Assembly: GCA_903837255.1 (NCBI GenBank)
Contig: CAILTZ010000649.1
Location: 1 to 6,802, forward strand
Length of the DNA: 6,802 bases
Direction of reading: 5' to 3'
DNA from: an uncultured Pirellula sp.
GTDB lineage: Bacteria; Planctomycetota; Planctomycetia; Pirellulales; Pirellulaceae
Shown here: positions 4,841 to 6,802 of the stretch, piece by piece
How the letters are laid out: every line of letters begins with the position of its first letter
Numbering within the stretch: position 1 is the stretch's first letter
Program-made: the position numbers and the translations under genes
The notes under the pieces: model-generated
What the model was told of the DNA's origin: nothing
Database searches by the model: none
What the model saw: the letters and a program-made list of their open reading frames with translations, nothing else

Positions 4841-6802
4841 ATGCTCGCGCCGCTGCGATCTTCGAGAGCTATCGCGAAACCAAGCTTGTGCGTTGGCAAA
4901 CTGCCATCACTAGCCTGGGGTGTTTTTGCGTATGTTTGCATTCTCGCCAGCGGCTGCAAAACGCTGACCATCCCAGCGATCAATCCCAATGGTGGCACCA
5001 TCTTCTCCGGGCAGAGCACCACGCTGGTCTCTCCGCATGGTGCCAACAATGGGTATCCGGCCCAAGGTCCAGCGTACCAAGCTCCACCTGAGCCCAAGAA
5101 GTGCATGCATGGCGTGCCCTCGGGTGGCGATGGCAAATCCAGCAGTTCATGCAAACTATGCAAAGGTGGACACACCTCGGCCGATGAGGCCCGAGCCCGG
5201 TGCGGCGAACTGCTCTTAACCCCCACCAAACTTGTTGCCCCAGTCGGCGGCGAAGTCATCCTGTTAGCCGGTATCTGTGGCAAAGACGGATTGCTGGTTA
5301 CCGGAGAACCGATCGAGTGGATGCTATCTCCAGAGAGTGTCGGTCAAATCATCGATGTCGGGGATGATAACCAAAGCCAACGTCATCACCTCTTTAAGAA
5401 ACACCAAAAGCAGAGCGATGTCGGTAAGCTCGATGTCGATTTTGCCCGTGGGCGCACCAGCACCGAACCCGGAAAAATCACGCGAGGCACTGCCAAAACC
5501 GATGATGATTTGCCAATCCGAAAAGGTCAAACTTGGCTGAGCCTTTCGAGCCCCAGCGAAGGCGTTTCCAAAGTAACAGTCATGGCTCCCGAGAGCGAAG
5601 CTTGGGACAAACGACGACAAACCGCTACCATCTTTTGGGTCGATGCACGCTGGGAATTTCCCCAACCGCAGCAAGCAAACAGCGGACAACCGATCACGTT
5701 GGTAACCAAGGTTAGTAAAGCCGATGGGCTGGTGCCCGCCGAGGGCTGGATTGTCCGATACCGATCGCTCAATCCCGAAGTCGCCCGATTCATGCCTCAG
5801 TACGGCGAGGTCTTCGAGAAATATGTCGATCGAAACGGCAACGCCGTTGTCGATTTGGTCAACATGCTTCAACCCAACACGATCTCCAAAGCCAACGCCT
5901 CTGCACTCATCGAGGTCGAAGTCGTACGACCGGGGCAATCCTCCGAGAATATGCCAGAGCTACCCTTGGGCCGAGGCACCGTCCAGGTGACTTGGAGCTC
6001 CGCGGAACTGACCCTCCGCGTCGCAGGCCCTGAAGTCGCTGTCCAGGGCCAACCCCTGGCTTACACCGCAACCTTGGAAAACGACGGCTATGCCCAAGCC
6101 GAGAACGTGATTCTCACCGCCGCAGTCCCCAACGGTATGAACATCCAAAGCGTTACTCCCCAGCCGACTCGCAGGACCGGAAATAGCATGTCTTGGGATG
6201 TTGGTGTCCTAGGGCCACGACAAGCCCTCGATGTGCAACTGGTGACCGAGGCCACCAGCGAGATGGACGCACGCGTGGTCTTCGAAGCCACCGGATCTCC
6301 CGGAATCCAAAAGAATGCGGTCATCTCGACCTTGGTCCAAAAACCGCAAGTCAACTTGAGCATCAACGCCGACCCGACGAACACCCAAGTCGCCGTGGGA
6401 GACCTGGCTACCTTCAACATGAAACTCACCAACACCGGCAACCAAACCGTCACCGACCTTGTTGTGTTCCTCGAAGCAGCCCCTGGACTATCGCATGCCC
6501 GAGACGGAGCCAAGGAAGTCTCACGCGCCGTAGGCTACCTTGCTCCTGGTCAATCCGTAGACCTGTCGGCACAATTTATCGCAGAACGCGAAGGCGACTT
6601 GACCGTCAAAGCCACCGCGAGGACAGCCAACCAAATCCTAACAGGCTCCGCCGCGACGATCCGTGCAGTTCCAGGTCCACAGCGGGTCCCTCAAGTCGAA
6701 CTCGATATGCGTTCGAGCACCGGTGCCAATCCAATCGCAGTCGGCACAGCGACTTCGGTGCAAATATTTGTTCGTAATACAGGACCGGTGGCTGTCCGAA
6801 AC
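4841..6802 (+). CDS. Large lipoprotein with cysteine cluster, Ig-like segments and DUF11-type repeats, 3' end cut by window edge
   Basis: The frame is open from ATG 4841 to the end of the window (654 residues) without a stop; an in-frame TGA at 4829 makes this the first possible ATG. Residues 24-39 form a hydrophobic stretch ending in the lipobox LASGC with Cys39, so a lipid-anchored envelope protein is expected. A Gly/Pro-rich spacer (45-85) follows, then cysteines at 88, 104, 107, 121 and 146, including CKLC (104-107). Residues about 126-235 and 270-380 look like bacterial Ig-like beta domains (for example APVGGEVILLAGICGKDG at 133-150). From 389 come repeats of the DUF11 / conserved-repeat type at about 389-500, 502-610 and 617 onward; each begins with a V-x-L strand and carries a landmark such as LENDG, LTNTG or VRNTG. 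Such proteins are common surface components of planctomycetes, and their roles are mostly unknown. No ribosome binding site is visible. More repeats probably lie beyond the edge. Confidence 0.87.
   Translation, partial: MLAPLRSSRAIAKPSLCVGKLPSLAWGVFAYVCILASGCKTLTIPAINPNGGTIFSGQSTTLVSPHGANNGYPAQGPAYQAPPEPKKCMHGVPSGGDGKSSSSCKLCKGGHTSADEARARCGELLLTPTKLVAPVGGEVILLAGICGKDGLLVTGEPIEWMLSPESVGQIIDVGDDNQSQRHHLFKKHQKQSDVGKLDVDFARGRTSTEPGKITRGTAKTDDDLPIRKGQTWLSLSSPSEGVSKVTVMAPESEAWDKRRQTATIFWVDARWEFPQPQQANSGQPITLVTKVSKADGLVPAEGWIVRYRSLNPEVARFMPQYGEVFEKYVDRNGNAVVDLVNMLQPNTISKANASALIEVEVVRPGQSSENMPELPLGRGTVQVTWSSAELTLRVAGPEVAVQGQPLAYTATLENDGYAQAENVILTAAVPNGMNIQSVTPQPTRRTGNSMSWDVGVLGPRQALDVQLVTEATSEMDARVVFEATGSPGIQKNAVISTLVQKPQVNLSINADPTNTQVAVGDLATFNMKLTNTGNQTVTDLVVFLEAAPGLSHARDGAKEVSRAVGYLAPGQSVDLSAQFIAEREGDLTVKATARTANQILTGSAATIRAVPGPQRVPQVELDMRSSTGANPIAVGTATSVQIFVRNTGPVAVRN

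Noticed and set aside
4782..4913. Possible 43-codon leader peptide with GAGG upstream
   Set aside because: It overlaps the lipoprotein start in another frame, has no recognisable content and can be chance in this base composition.
5324..5938. Minus-strand reading frame of 204 codons
   Set aside because: It is antisense to the lipoprotein, whose continuous frame, lipobox and repeats are far more convincing.

Overview
The window looks like ordinary chromosome from a planctomycete, probably of the Rhodopirellula/Pirellulaceae kind. This is inferred from gene content, not from a marker gene: a Tat-exported DUF1501 protein, a Uma2 (DUF820) nuclease-fold protein, a secreted ThuA-domain protein, a CxxC zinc-ribbon membrane protein and a large lipoprotein with DUF11-type repeats are a typical mixture there. 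Base composition is moderate. Only one gene (ThuA) has a clear Shine-Dalgarno sequence.

Layout from left to right. (1) A Uma2-family gene on the minus strand starts at 479 and runs off the left edge. (2) About 360 bases (480-839) hold no convincing gene, only a 7-bp tandem duplication, a small dyad and weak promoter-like hexamers. (3) A complete DUF1501 gene on the plus strand (840-2270) meets trmL, a tRNA wobble-ribose methyltransferase on the minus strand (2267-2770), tail to tail. Their stop codons share one CTAG. (4) An 82-base divergent spacer with a perfect TATAAT box lies between trmL and a plus-strand gene for a five-helix membrane protein with an N-terminal zinc ribbon (2853-3632). 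(5) A pyrimidine-rich leader and a clear Shine-Dalgarno sequence precede a secreted ThuA-domain protein (3692-4630). (6) Directly after its stop codon comes an array of eight 9-bp units, each junction forming GATC. (7) From 4841 to the right edge runs a lipoprotein whose gene is not finished in the window: lipobox, a cysteine cluster, two Ig-like segments, then at least three DUF11-like repeats.

The genes do not form an obvious pathway. DUF1501 and ThuA proteins are both common exported proteins in planctomycetes and are often discussed in connection with polysaccharide breakdown, but here the DUF1501 gene lacks its usual DUF1549/DUF1553 partner in view. The zinc-ribbon and ThuA genes could be co-transcribed (59-base gap). 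The lipoprotein probably has its own promoter.

I do not see a clearly new biological system. The most unusual things are at DNA level: short tandem duplications at the 3' end of each gene that ends in the window and in one intergenic spacer, most strikingly the 9-bp GATC array, and a duplication that appears to have lengthened the C terminus of TrmL. The cysteine-rich lipoprotein is the most interesting protein.
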